Part shown: in pieces, positions 25,909-34,795 of the stretch
Layout: the number at the start of each line of letters is the position of its first letter
How positions within the stretch are numbered: position 1 is the first letter of the stretch
Source of the DNA: Mesorhizobium huakuii
Lineage (GTDB): Bacteria > Pseudomonadota > Alphaproteobacteria > Rhizobiales > Rhizobiaceae
Direction of reading: 5' to 3'
DNA: 64,000 bases
NCBI RefSeq assembly: GCF_014189455.1
Contig: NZ_CP050296.1
Span: 1,612,001 to 1,676,000 of the forward strand
Notes under the pieces: generated by a model
Told to the model about the DNA's origin: nothing
Databases searched by the model: none
The model's input: only the letters and a program-made list of their open reading frames with translations
Made by a program: the position numbers and the translations under genes

Positions 25909-27442
25909 AGGAGGCGAGACGATCGACGCGGCCGGTTTCCGGATCGATACCGTATTCCTTGAGCTTGCGGTAAAGCGTCGAGCGGCCGATGCCGAGGCGG
26001 CGCGCGACTTCGCTCATCTGGCCATTGTAGTGATCGATGGCGAGCTTGATCATCTCGAGTTCGACGTCGGCCAGCGCCCGCACATTGCCGCGTTCGTCGA
26101 GCGCCCGCAGCGTGCCGAATCTGGGCTGGAGCACGGCCGGCCGATCCGGCTCGGCCAGCGGAGCGGTATCGCCGGCTGGGACCTCCTCATCGCGGAGCCC
26201 TGGAGGCGACACAAAATGAGGTGCTGTGTCGTCCGTTTCGAGATTGACGGTGCCTTCCACCTGCGCCCGGATCTGCGGAAAGTCATCGACGTCGAGCACA
26301 TCGCCGTCACACAGCACCGAGGCGCGGAAGACGGCGTTTTCGAGCTGCCTTATGTTGCCGGGCCAGTCATAGGCCTGCAGCACGCCAAGCGCTGCCGCCG
26401 AAATGCCTTGCAGGCGATGGCGCGGATCGGCAGGCGCCACCTTCTCCATGAAATGCGTGACCAGATGCGGAATGTCGTCGCGGCGGTCGCGCAACGGCGG
26501 CACGAAGATCGGGTAGACGTTGAGCCGGTAGAACAGATCCTCGCGGAACTTGCCGTCCTTGACCTGCTGCAGCAGGTTGCGGTGCGTCGCCGAAATCAAC
26601 CTGATGTCGACCCTGACGGTGGCGCGGCCGCCGACCGGATCGACCTCGCCGTCCTGCACGGCGCGCAGCAGCTTGACCTGGACGTCGAGCGGCAGATCAC
26701 CGATCTCGTCCAGAAACAGCGTGCCCGAATGCGCCTCGACGAACTTGCCGGTGTGCTTGTCGGTGGCGCCGGTGAACGAGCCTTTCTCATGGCCGAACAG
26801 GATCGATTCGACCAGATTGTCGGGAATCGCGCCGCAATTGACGGTGACGAAGGGTTTCGAGCGGCGGTCGCCGCTGCCCTGGATGGCGCGCGCCACCAGC
26901 TCCTTGCCGACGCCGGATTCGCCTTCGATCAGGATCGGGATGTTGGATCCGGCCGCTTTCTGGCCGAGGCGGATCACCCTGTCCATGGCCGGACTGTGGG
27001 TGATCATATCCTTGAAGGTCAAAAGGCCGCCGCGCTTGCGCGACGTGCGTTTGACCTCGCCCTCGACCGCCTCGACCTTGAGCGCATTGGCGATCGACGC
27101 CTGCAGCCTGTCGGGTGAAGCCGGCTTGACGACGAAATCGAAGGCACCGTGGCGCATCGCCGACACCACGGTTTCGATGCCACCCTGGGCGGTCTGGACG
27201 ATGACCGGAACGGTGATGTCGCGTTCACGCATCGCCTTCAGCACGCCGATGCCGTCGAGACCGGGCATGACCAGGTCGAGGATGACCACGCAGACGTCGC
27301 GGGCACCAGTCCCGTCAAGCACTTCGAGGCCGGCGGCACCGCCGTCGACGACGATTGCCGTGTGGCCGAACCGCGTCACCGCCGCCTCGAGCAGCCGGCG
27401 CTGCACGGGATCGTCATCGACTATGAGTATGGAACCTGTCAT
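25907..27442 (-). CDS. Sigma-54-dependent response regulator, NtrC family
   Basis: The 511-residue protein has a receiver domain (1-120; phospho-acceptor D56 in ILDLVMPG, K106), an AAA+ domain (about 145-380; Walker A GESGVGKE at 174-181, Walker B LFLDEIGD at 242-249) and a Fis-type DNA-binding helix pair at the C-terminus ([19 protein letters not shown]). The sigma-54 contact loop reads GSFTGA (221-226) rather than the usual GAFTGA. ATG 27442 gives the typical [11 protein letters not shown] start; an in-frame ATG at 27481 is possible. No histidine kinase gene is nearby, so it is an orphan regulator with unknown targets. Its TAA stop lies in a dispersed repeat. Confidence 0.92.
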   Translation of the reverse strand: MTGSILIVDDDPVQRRLLEAAVTRFGHTAIVVDGGAAGLEVLDGTGARDVCVVILDLVMPGLDGIGVLKAMRERDITVPVIVQTAQGGIETVVSAMRHGAFDFVVKPASPDRLQASIANALKVEAVEGEVKRTSRKRGGLLTFKDMITHSPAMDRVIRLGQKAAGSNIPILIEGESGVGKELVARAIQGSGDRRSKPFVTVNCGAIPDNLVESILFGHEKGSFTGATDKHTGKFVEAHSGTLFLDEIGDLPLDVQVKLLRAVQDGEVDPVGGRATVRVDIRLISATHRNLLQQVKDGKFREDLFYRLNVYPIFVPPLRDRRDDIPHLVTHFMEKVAPADPRHRLQGISAAALGVLQAYDWPGNIRQLENAVFRASVLCDGDVLDVDDFPQIRAQVEGTVNLETDDTAPHFVSPPGLRDEEVPAGDTAPLAEPDRPAVLQPRFGTLRALDERGNVRALADVELEMIKLAIDHYNGQMSEVARRLGIGRSTLYRKLKEYGIDPETGRVDRLAS

Positions 27443-27614
27443 GACTGTCTTGAACTGCCCGCGCTCGAAATCCCCATGGATCATCTTGGCACAGGGTTCT
27501 AAATAAGGTTTCAAAAAACCCGGTGAACGAATTCCTTAGGATTTGACCGGCTTCCCTGTTCCCCCTGATTCTGCTGCTTGATTCTGACCCCATAATTCAC
27601 AGAAGGTATTGTCG

Positions 27615-29483
27615 ATGCGCATGATGTTTGGTCGGCGGCTTGCGGCACCGGCGTCCGGTCAGGGCGCGGCCGAGCTTGGCGATCTGCCGGAATGGAACCT
27701 TGCCGACCTCTATGCCGGCATGGAAGCTCCGGAACTGAAGCGTGACATCGCCAAGGCCGCCGCTGACGCGATCGCTTTCGAGACCCGTTGGAAGGGCACG
27801 CTCGCCGCCGAGGCCGGGCGCGGCGGCGCCGGCCGGCTGGGCGAGGCGCTGGTCGCTTACGAGAGGCTGGAGGAACTGATCGGCCGCATCGTCTCCTATG
27901 CCGGCCTGGTCTATGCCGGCAACACTGCCGATCCGCAGCGCGCCAAGCTCTATGGCGACATCCAGGAGAAGATGACCGACGCCAGTGCACATCTTCTGTT
28001 CTTCGCGCTCGAACTGAACCTGATCGAGGACGCCGCGATCGAAAGTGCGCTGGCCGCCGATTCCGCTTTCGGCCACTACCGGCCCTGGGTGCTCGACCTC
28101 AGAATGGACAAGCCATACCAGCTCGAGGACCGCGTCGAGCAACTTTTCCACGAGAAGTCGATCACCGGACGCGGCGCCTGGAACCGCCTGTTCGACGAGA
28201 CGATGACCGACCTTCGCTTCCACATCGATGGCGAGGAATTGACGCTGGAGCCGGCCCTCAACCGCCTGCAAGATGCCGATGGCGAAGTGCGCCGCCGCGC
28301 CTCCGAAGCCTTAGCCGCGACCTTCCGCAAGAGCCTGCGCACCTTCACGCTAATCACCAACACGCTGGCCAAGGACAAGGAAATTTCCGACCGCTGGCGC
28401 GGCTTCGAGGACATTGCCGATTCCCGCCATCTCGCCAACCGTGTCGAACGCGGCGTGGTCGATGCCCTCGCCACCGCGGTGCGCGAGGCCTATCCGCGGC
28501 TGTCGCATCGCTATTACGCGATGAAGGCGCGCTGGCTCGGCATGGAGGTGATGAACCACTGGGACCGCAACGCACCGCTGCCGGAGACGCCGCAGGCGGT
28601 GATCGGCTGGGATGAGGCCCGGAACACGGTGCTGTCCGCCTATCAGCGCTTCTCGCCCGAGATGGCCGAGATCGCGCGCACCTTCTTCGACCGCAACTGG
28701 ATCGACGCGCCGGTGCGCCCGGGCAAATCGCCCGGCGCCTTTGCCCATCCGACCGTGCCGTCGGCCCACCCCTATGTGCTACTCAACTACATGGGCAAGC
28801 CGCGCGACGTGATGACGCTGGCGCATGAGCTTGGCCACGGCGTGCATCAGGTGCTGGCCGCCGGCCAGGGCGCGCTGATGGCCTCGACGCCGCTGACGCT
28901 GGCCGAGACGGCGTCCGTCTTCGGCGAGATGCTGACCTTCCGCTCGCTGCTGGAGCAAACCACAGACCGACGCGAGCGCAAGGCCATGCTCGCCCAGAAG
29001 GTCGAGGACATGATCAACACGGTGGTCCGCCAGATCGCCTTCTACGAATTCGAGCGCAAGGTGCATGCCGAGCGCCGCAACGGCGAACTGACATCCGACA
29101 GGCTCGGCCAGTTCTGGCTGGAAGTGCAGGCCGAAAGCCTTGGACCTGCGATCAAATTGCGCGAGGGCTACGAAGTGTTCTGGACCTACATCCCGCACTT
29201 CATCCACTCGCCCTTCTACGTCTATGCCTATGCTTTCGGCGACTGCCTGGTGAACTCGCTCTACGCTGTCTACCAGAACGCCGAGCGCGGTTTTCAGGAC
29301 AAGTATTTCGAGATGCTGCGCGCCGGCGGCACCAAGCATCATTCGCAGCTTCTGGCGCCCTTCGGGCTCGACGCTACCGATCCCGCCTTCTGGCAGATCG
29401 GGCTCGGCGTGATCAGTGGCCTGATCGACGAACTGGAATCCCTCGACAGCTTAGATGCCTCTCGCATGGGCAGAACAGTTTAG
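27615..29483 (+). CDS. pepF: M3-family oligoendopeptidase (PepF type)
   Basis: The 622-residue cytoplasmic metallopeptidase hydrolyses oligopeptides. The zinc motif is HELGHGVH at about residues 404-411, followed about 25 residues later by the third ligand region LAETASVFGEML. The N-terminal oligopeptidase F domain (about 110-180) and the C-terminal YVYAYAFGDCLVNSLYAVY are typical. ATG 27615 is chosen with AGAAGG 8-10 bases upstream; a TTG at 27609 is too close to that site. It diverges from the response-regulator gene. Confidence 0.93.
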   Translation: MRMMFGRRLAAPASGQGAAELGDLPEWNLADLYAGMEAPELKRDIAKAAADAIAFETRWKGTLAAEAGRGGAGRLGEALVAYERLEELIGRIVSYAGLVYAGNTADPQRAKLYGDIQEKMTDASAHLLFFALELNLIEDAAIESALAADSAFGHYRPWVLDLRMDKPYQLEDRVEQLFHEKSITGRGAWNRLFDETMTDLRFHIDGEELTLEPALNRLQDADGEVRRRASEALAATFRKSLRTFTLITNTLAKDKEISDRWRGFEDIADSRHLANRVERGVVDALATAVREAYPRLSHRYYAMKARWLGMEVMNHWDRNAPLPETPQAVIGWDEARNTVLSAYQRFSPEMAEIARTFFDRNWIDAPVRPGKSPGAFAHPTVPSAHPYVLLNYMGKPRDVMTLAHELGHGVHQVLAAGQGALMASTPLTLAETASVFGEMLTFRSLLEQTTDRRERKAMLAQKVEDMINTVVRQIAFYEFERKVHAERRNGELTSDRLGQFWLEVQAESLGPAIKLREGYEVFWTYIPHFIHSPFYVYAYAFGDCLVNSLYAVYQNAERGFQDKYFEMLRAGGTKHHSQLLAPFGLDATDPAFWQIGLGVISGLIDELESLDSLDASRMGRTV

Positions 29484-29813
29484 CCGGAATGCATGTTGGG
29501 ATCGCACTATTCTTGCGCTAAATATTTGTTCTTGAAGAACTCTAGGCAGAAGTTTTTCCCATAGCTTTCCACAAGCTCTATGATAGCCTTCGCTCAAGCT
29601 CAGCCGGAGCGCATGCGGATCGGCGAGGGAAAATCTCAGCCGGCCGTGACGCTCAGGCGAACGCGACAACGGCCGTTGGCCTTGGGCAAGCAAAGCCGAT
29701 CGCCGACAGCTCGAACCGAAGCCGGCTGTTCTGCGAACCCGCGGAACCATCATCGAGTAGTCCATCGCCGAAGGTCATGACCCACGGCAGACGGATCTGA
29801 CTGGAGAGAGACA
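29484..29813. other. Intergenic region, 330 bases
   Basis: It contains a 13-base palindrome GTTCTTGAAGAAC at 29528-29540 and, near the end, GGAGAGAG as the ribosome site of the next gene. No gene or other structure was seen. Confidence 0.4.
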
Positions 29814-30607
29814 ATGGGCACTTTTTTCTACGTGGTCCTGGCGTTCCTGGTAGGCGTGTTGGTTGGCTGGTTCATCTGGGGTCGCCTGCGCGGTGAACTC
29901 GACAGTCTGCGCGGCGACCTCGACCGCACCCGCAGCGAGCGCGACAGGCTGCGTGCCGACAGTGACCGGTTGACCGGCGAACTCAGTGCATGCGGCAAGA
30001 CCCGCACCGACCTCGAGCGCCAGTTGCGCGAGGCGCAGGCCTCCACGGGTGGCGGAGCAAAGGCCGCCAGTCAGCCGCCGGCAGCCCTGTTGTCGACGCC
30101 GGCCGCGCCAAGTCCGCTCCGGCGGCAACCAAGGCTACGCCTGCCAAACCCGCCGCGAAGGCAGCGCCGGCGAAAACCACCGCCGCCAAACCCGCCGCGG
30201 CCAAAACCGCCGCGACAAAGGCAGCGGCTCCAGCCAAAACCGCCGCGAGCAAACCAGCGGCCTCCACAGCCTCGGCAGCCAAGAGTTCCGCCGCGCCCAA
30301 GCCGGCAGCCGCCAAGACGGCCGCACCGGCTGCAGCCAAGCCAGCGGCGGGCAAGCCCGACAATCTGCGCCGGCTGATCGGCATCGGCCCGGTCAACGAG
30401 AAACTGCTCAAGGGGCAAGGCGTGACCACCTTCGCCCAGATCGCCGCCTGGACCCCTGCCGACATCGAGCGGATCGAGCACGCCCTGCAATTCGGCGGAC
30501 GCGTCGAGCGTGAGCGCTGGGTCGAACAGGCGAAGCTGCTGGCTGCAGGCAATGAAGCGGAGTTCGCCAAGCAATTTCCGAGCGCGGGAACCTCCAGCAA
30601 CACCTGA
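29814..30607 (+). pseudogene. Membrane-anchored coiled-coil/HhH-domain protein with a -1 frameshift
   Basis: The N-terminal frame encodes a membrane segment (residues 4-22, FFYVVLAFLVGVLVGWFIW) and a coiled coil (about 25-75). Near base 30092 the coding signal moves to the -1 frame and runs through an Ala/Lys/Pro-rich linker (KAAPAKTTAAKPAAAKTAA-like, about 85 residues) to a C-terminal helix-hairpin-helix domain (NLRRLIGIGPVNEKLLKGQG, AQIAAWTPADIERI, RWVEQAKLLAAG). Adding one C in GCAGCCCTG restores a protein of about 264 residues. The end domain resembles the extension found on rhizobial NuoE. Function unknown; the linker is histone-H1-like, suggesting DNA or RNA contact. Confidence 0.8.
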
Positions 30608-30627
30608 ACGGTGAACCAGGACCACAG

Positions 30628-30659
30628 CCGGCGGCGCCATGGCGCCGCCGGTTTGTTTT
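30628..30659 (+). terminator. Strong rho-independent terminator
   Basis: A perfect 24-base palindrome (30628-30651, CCGGCGGCGCC arms) is followed by TTTGTTTT. It ends the transcript of the HhH-domain gene. Confidence 0.8.
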
Positions 30660-30803
30660 GCCGGCAAGGTTGACCCAGAGGTCGGCCCAAAGGTCGGCCC
30701 AAAGGTCGGCTTTGAGGGGCAAGGTGCCGTTCCCTCGATTGCGCGCGGGCGGCCCCCCATATAGAGCGATCAACGGCTTCATTGACCGCAGCACCCGAGT
30801 CCC

Positions 30804-31949
30804 ATGTCCCTGCCCGCCGCAATTTTCCGCAACGACGAAAGCGCGCGCCAGCTGGTTTTCGAGCGGCCGGCCGACATCATCGTGGCGCATGGGGCCCGGG
30901 ATTTCCGGCCGGCGCTGGAGGCAGCGCAGGCCGCGCACGACGCCGGCAAGTGGCTGGCCGGCTATTTCTCCTACGAGGCCGGTTATCTGCTCGAACCGAA
31001 ACTCGTTCCCTTGCTGCCGAAGGGACGTCGCGCGCCGCTCATCTGCCTCGGCGTCTTCGATGCTCCGGCCGAAGAAGCGGTGCCGCCGCGCAATGCAGCG
31101 GCGACCAACGGCCCGATCTTCGATGCAAGGGCAGCCTGGTCGTTCGAGGACTACGAAAAACGCTTCTCGCGACTGCACCAACACATCAGGCAAGGCGATT
31201 GCTACCAGGGCAACCTGACCTTTCCGGTGCAGGCGCAATGGTCCGGCGATCCGCTTGCCGCTTTCGACGCGCTGACCGAGCGCCAACCGGTGAAGTACGG
31301 CGCGCTGGTCGCGCTCGGTGACCCGATCGTGCTGTCGCGCTCGCCCGAACTGTTCTTCGAGATCAATGCCGCGGGGATGATCGAGACGCATCCGATGAAA
31401 GGCACTGCACCGCGCGGCGCGACCAAGGCAGAGGACGAGCGGCAGAAGAATTTCCTGCGCAATGACGAGAAGAACCAAGCCGAGAACCGGATGATCGTCG
31501 ACCTCCTGCGCAACGACATCTCGCTGATCAGCGAGGTCGGCACGCTGGAAGTGCCGGAACTGTTTCGCATCGAGAGCTACCCGACCGTCCACCAGATGGT
31601 GAGCGACGTCAGGGCGAAGCTGCTGCCGGGCCTCACCATCCGCCAGGTCTTTGCCGCGCTGTTTCCCTGCGGCTCGATCACCGGCGCGCCAAAGATCCGC
31701 GCCATGGAGATCCTGCACGATCTGGAGGGCACGCCGCGCGACGTCTATTGCGGCGCCATCGGCTGGATCGCACCCGGCGGCACGATGCGCTTTTCCGTGG
31801 CGATCCGCACCATCTCGCTCTTTGCCAGCGGCGAGGCCGTCTACAATGTCGGCGGCGGCATCGTCTTCGATTCGACGCCTGAGGAGGAGTATCAGGAGTG
31901 TCTGCTCAAAGCCCGCTTCGCGACGGGGACACCGCCGATTTCGAGTTGA
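30804..31949 (+). CDS. pabB: Aminodeoxychorismate synthase component I
   Basis: The 381-residue chorismate-binding enzyme turns chorismate plus ammonia (from PabA) into 4-amino-4-deoxychorismate for folate synthesis. It shows the conserved block THPMKGTAPRG (about 194-204, with the PIKGT-type lysine), the LLRNDISL segment and the C-terminal PCGSITGAPKIRAMEI and AIGWIAPGG. The glutamine-loop region is short, as in stand-alone alphaproteobacterial PabB. The 3' end overlaps the pabC-like gene by 52 bases, so the two are coupled. Confidence 0.94.
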   Translation: MSLPAAIFRNDESARQLVFERPADIIVAHGARDFRPALEAAQAAHDAGKWLAGYFSYEAGYLLEPKLVPLLPKGRRAPLICLGVFDAPAEEAVPPRNAAATNGPIFDARAAWSFEDYEKRFSRLHQHIRQGDCYQGNLTFPVQAQWSGDPLAAFDALTERQPVKYGALVALGDPIVLSRSPELFFEINAAGMIETHPMKGTAPRGATKAEDERQKNFLRNDEKNQAENRMIVDLLRNDISLISEVGTLEVPELFRIESYPTVHQMVSDVRAKLLPGLTIRQVFAALFPCGSITGAPKIRAMEILHDLEGTPRDVYCGAIGWIAPGGTMRFSVAIRTISLFASGEAVYNVGGGIVFDSTPEEEYQECLLKARFATGTPPISS

Positions 31950-32560
31950 TCGAGACCATGCGCTGGCAGCCCGAGACGGGCTTCCTGCGCTTCGATCGTC
32001 ACCTTGCACGCCTCTATGGCTCGGCGGCGGAGCTTGGCTTTGCCTGCGATCCGCAGAGAGTGGGCGCCTTGCTGGGCAAGGCGGTCGATGGCTGTCGAAC
32101 CGCCATGCGCACGCGGCTCGCTTTGGCGCGCAACGGCGAAGCGACGGCCTCGGCACAACCCTACGAACCGCTCGCCGCCGACAAGGTCTGGATATTGCGG
32201 CTGGCGCGGACGCGGCTCGATTCGGGCAATATGCTGCTGCGCCACAAGACCAGCCGGCGCCAGCTCTACACCCATGCCCGTTCCGAATATCTCGTCACCC
32301 AGGCCGACGAGGTGATCCTGGCCAATGAGCGCGGCGAAATCTGCGAAGGCACCATCACCAATATCTTCGCCGATTTCGGCAACGGCGTGCTGGCAACGCC
32401 CCGGCTCGATTGCGGCCTGCTGCCTGGCGTATTGCGCGCCGCGCTTCTGGATGAAGGCCGCGCCCAGGAAGCGATCTACAGGTATGACGATCTGAAGTCG
32501 GCCAAGGCACTCTTTGTCGGCAATTCGCTGCGCGGCCTGATTCCCGCAAGGCTGGTGTGA
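31898..32560 (+). CDS. pabC: Class IV PLP aminotransferase-like protein, probable aminodeoxychorismate lyase
   Basis: The 220-residue fold-type IV protein has the PLP lysine in LLRHKTSRR (about residue 112) and the GEICEGTITNIFADF motif (about 148-162), where the Glu and Thr contact PLP. It follows pabB with a 52-base overlap and its GTG start (31898) is preceded by AGGAGG. Aminodeoxychorismate lyase releases pyruvate to give p-aminobenzoate, and context supports that role. It is shorter than E. coli PabC (269 residues). Confidence 0.88.
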   Translation: MSAQSPLRDGDTADFELIETMRWQPETGFLRFDRHLARLYGSAAELGFACDPQRVGALLGKAVDGCRTAMRTRLALARNGEATASAQPYEPLAADKVWILRLARTRLDSGNMLLRHKTSRRQLYTHARSEYLVTQADEVILANERGEICEGTITNIFADFGNGVLATPRLDCGLLPGVLRAALLDEGRAQEAIYRYDDLKSAKALFVGNSLRGLIPARLV

Positions 32561-32573
32561 CCAGGAGAACGCC

Positions 32574-32861
32574 ATGTTCGTCGTTTCGCTGAATTACAAG
32601 GTGCCTCTGACCGAGATCGACCGCTTGCAGGCGGCGCATATCGAATGGCTGAAGGCCTGCTATGCGGAGGGCGTCTTCATCGCCTCCGGGCCGAAGAAAC
32701 CGCGGACCGGCGGCCTCATAATCGCGCAATGCCCGCGCGAGATCCTCGACGCCAGGCTGGCTGCCGACCCCTTCGCCAAGGCAGGCGCCGCGGACTACGA
32801 AGTCACCGAATTCCTGGCCAGAATGACCGCCACCGGTCTCGACGCTTTCAAGGAAGCATGA
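32574..32861 (+). CDS. YciI family protein
   Basis: The 95-residue protein is a single YCII domain with HIEWLKACYAEGVFIASGPK, containing the conserved histidine that is thought catalytic in the family, and the C-terminal DPFAKAGAADYEVTEF signature. It is 13 bases after pabC and its TGA overlaps the next ATG (ATGA). The biochemical role is unknown; operon membership suggests a link with the N-demethylase-like protein. Confidence 0.9.
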   Translation: MFVVSLNYKVPLTEIDRLQAAHIEWLKACYAEGVFIASGPKKPRTGGLIIAQCPREILDARLAADPFAKAGAADYEVTEFLARMTATGLDAFKEA

Positions 32862-33790
32862 GCTTGGCCAAGGCCCTGCCCACCCACACCCCTTATGATG
32901 GCTCGTCGAAGCTGTTCAACATCGGGCTGAAGCCGCTCGACCCGGCAAACTGGATCGAGGTCGACGGCCATCTGCTGCCCTATCTGGCCGAGAAGCGTCG
33001 ACTCTACGGCGAAATCCCGGAGCGGGTTTTCGTCGAGGAAGATGGCACGCGCGACGCCCAGCGGGAAGTGCTCGACTTGCTCGGCGCGTATCTTCCGGAG
33101 CGATTTCCGGACACCCATCACCGCACCGATGTGGGCATCGAGGTGGTGGGCGCCGCGAACCACCCTGCTTTGCCTCCGGGTCTTGCCGACGCGCCGCTGG
33201 TCGCGGCCTCGCTGCTGGTCCAGGAAGACCTGATCCTGATGCGTCGCGACGACAGCGGCTGGCGGCTGGCCGCCGGTTCGCTGTGCTTTCCCTCGTCCTG
33301 GTCGCTCACCGAAAAGTTCGGCAAGCCGCTGCAGCAGATCCACGAGCCCGTGCCGGGCTTCGGCCCGGGCACGCGTCCCGCCGAATTGATCAACCGCATG
33401 TTCGATGGCCTGCAGGGCCAGGCCGTCGAGCGCTTCAACTGGTCGATCCAGGCCGACAATGCGCTCTACCATCCGCTGTCCAATGTCGAGCGCATCGACC
33501 GAGCCACCAGCCGCCCGACACGCTTCCCCGACGGCGACGTCAGCGCGCACGCCTTCATCCGCGTCGAGCGTCAGACTTTGCGCAAGCTGCCGTCCTCACG
33601 CGACATCCTGTTCACCATCCGCATCCATCTCGACCCGCTCGCCGTGCTGGAGCGGCACCCTGACCGGGCGAAGCTCGCACTGTCCTTTGCTGCCCAACTC
33701 GAAGCGCTCGATCTCGACCAGCTCGACTACAAGGGCCTGACATCGGACCGCGACCGGCTGATCAAACGATTGAAGACAATGGCCGGCTGA
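32858..33790 (+). CDS. DUF3445 protein, heme-dependent oxidative N-demethylase alpha-subunit type
   Basis: The 310-residue protein matches DUF3445, named after heme-dependent oxidative N-demethylase (HODM), a PAS-fold heme enzyme that oxidises dimethylamine to methylamine plus formaldehyde. Recognisable features are WSIQADNALYHP, LIQEDLILMR-like LLVQEDLILMRRD, LCFPSSW and the final FTIRIHLDPLAVL. The usual HODM reductase subunits are not encoded here, so the substrate may differ. It is translationally coupled to the YciI gene in the pab operon. Confidence 0.85.
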   Translation: MSLAKALPTHTPYDGSSKLFNIGLKPLDPANWIEVDGHLLPYLAEKRRLYGEIPERVFVEEDGTRDAQREVLDLLGAYLPERFPDTHHRTDVGIEVVGAANHPALPPGLADAPLVAASLLVQEDLILMRRDDSGWRLAAGSLCFPSSWSLTEKFGKPLQQIHEPVPGFGPGTRPAELINRMFDGLQGQAVERFNWSIQADNALYHPLSNVERIDRATSRPTRFPDGDVSAHAFIRVERQTLRKLPSSRDILFTIRIHLDPLAVLERHPDRAKLALSFAAQLEALDLDQLDYKGLTSDRDRLIKRLKTMAG

Positions 33791-33795
33791 AGCGC

Positions 33796-34674
33796 CTACA
33801 GGCTGCCCGCCAGGAAATCGACGAATGTCCTTGCCCTGACGCTGGCCTTGCGTCCGGCCGGAAACAGCGCCCACAGTTCAACAGGCGGCAGCGCCCAGTC
33901 GACCAGGATCGGCCGCACGGCGCCGCTGCGCAGTTCCGCGTCGAACATCCATTCGGAGCCGACCGTGAAACCGATGCCGGCAAGGACTGCCTCACGTATC
34001 CCTTCGGCGGAAGTCACGCGCAGCCGCCCTTGGCCGGCAAGCGAAACCTCTTCGGCGCCTCGCCGGAACGTCCAGCGATTGGAAGTGCCTGCTCGAACGA
34101 AAAGGATCGCCTCGTGCCGCGACAGCTCATCCGGCGCGACGGGTTCGCCCTCGCGTGCCAGGTAGGAGGGTGCAGCCACCACGAGACGACGGCAAGTGGC
34201 GATCTTGCGCCCGATATGAGCGGGGGCGAAGCTTTCACCCAGACGCAGCATGACATCCACCCCTTCCTCGACGAGGTCGACATTCCTGTCGTCCATCGCC
34301 ACCTCGACGTCGAGCCTTGGGTGAGCGTCCAGGAAGGCTTTCAGCCTCGGCACGACATGCAGGCGGCCGAAGGTTACCGACGTACCGATGCGCAGCAACC
34401 CGGTAAGCGCCGCCGCGGTGCCACGCGCCGCGTTCTCGGCTTCGTCGGCCTCGTCGACCGCGCGCTTGGCGCCTTCATAGAAGCTGAGGCCGGCATCGGT
34501 CGGCGATAGACCTCGGGTGGTGCGCGACAGCAGGCGAACGCCGAGCCGTTCCTCAAGCTGCGCGATGGCCTTCGAAACGGCTGGCTGCCCGACGCGCAAA
34601 TGCCGCGCGGCCGCCGAGAACGAGCCGGTTTCGATGACCCTTATAAAGGTGTTCATCGCCACGAGCCTGTCCAT
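33796..34674 (-). CDS. LysR-family transcriptional regulator
   Basis: The 292-residue protein has a complete LysR winged helix (residues 1-60, FSAAARHLRVGQPAVSKAIAQ) and effector domain (about 90-290). It is transcribed divergently from the SDR gene 121 bases away, so it most likely controls that gene. It ends 5 bases from the DUF3445 stop on the opposite strand, with no room for a terminator. Confidence 0.93.
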   Translation of the reverse strand: MDRLVAMNTFIRVIETGSFSAAARHLRVGQPAVSKAIAQLEERLGVRLLSRTTRGLSPTDAGLSFYEGAKRAVDEADEAENAARGTAAALTGLLRIGTSVTFGRLHVVPRLKAFLDAHPRLDVEVAMDDRNVDLVEEGVDVMLRLGESFAPAHIGRKIATCRRLVVAAPSYLAREGEPVAPDELSRHEAILFVRAGTSNRWTFRRGAEEVSLAGQGRLRVTSAEGIREAVLAGIGFTVGSEWMFDAELRSGAVRPILVDWALPPVELWALFPAGRKASVRARTFVDFLAGSL

Positions 34675-34757
34675 CTATTCCACCTCGGAATTAGTTATAT
34701 GGCGATATTCACTCTACCTGACCCGTTTGGGAATAGCCAATTGGCGGATTGTCATAT

Positions 34758-34783
34758 CCATCCAGCCATTCCATCCAGCCATT
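34758..34783. repeat. Tandem 13-base direct repeat between divergent LysR and SDR genes
   Basis: CCATCCAGCCATT occurs twice without a gap (34758-34770 and 34771-34783), ending 12 bases before the SDR ATG. The position suits a regulatory site. Confidence 0.6.
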
Positions 34784-34795
34784 CGGAGAACCAAA

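Noticed and set aside
29528..29540. GTTCTTGAAGAAC as a LexA box
   Set aside because: Alphaproteobacterial LexA boxes are direct GTTC-N7-GTTC repeats, not this palindrome, and the flanking genes are not SOS genes.
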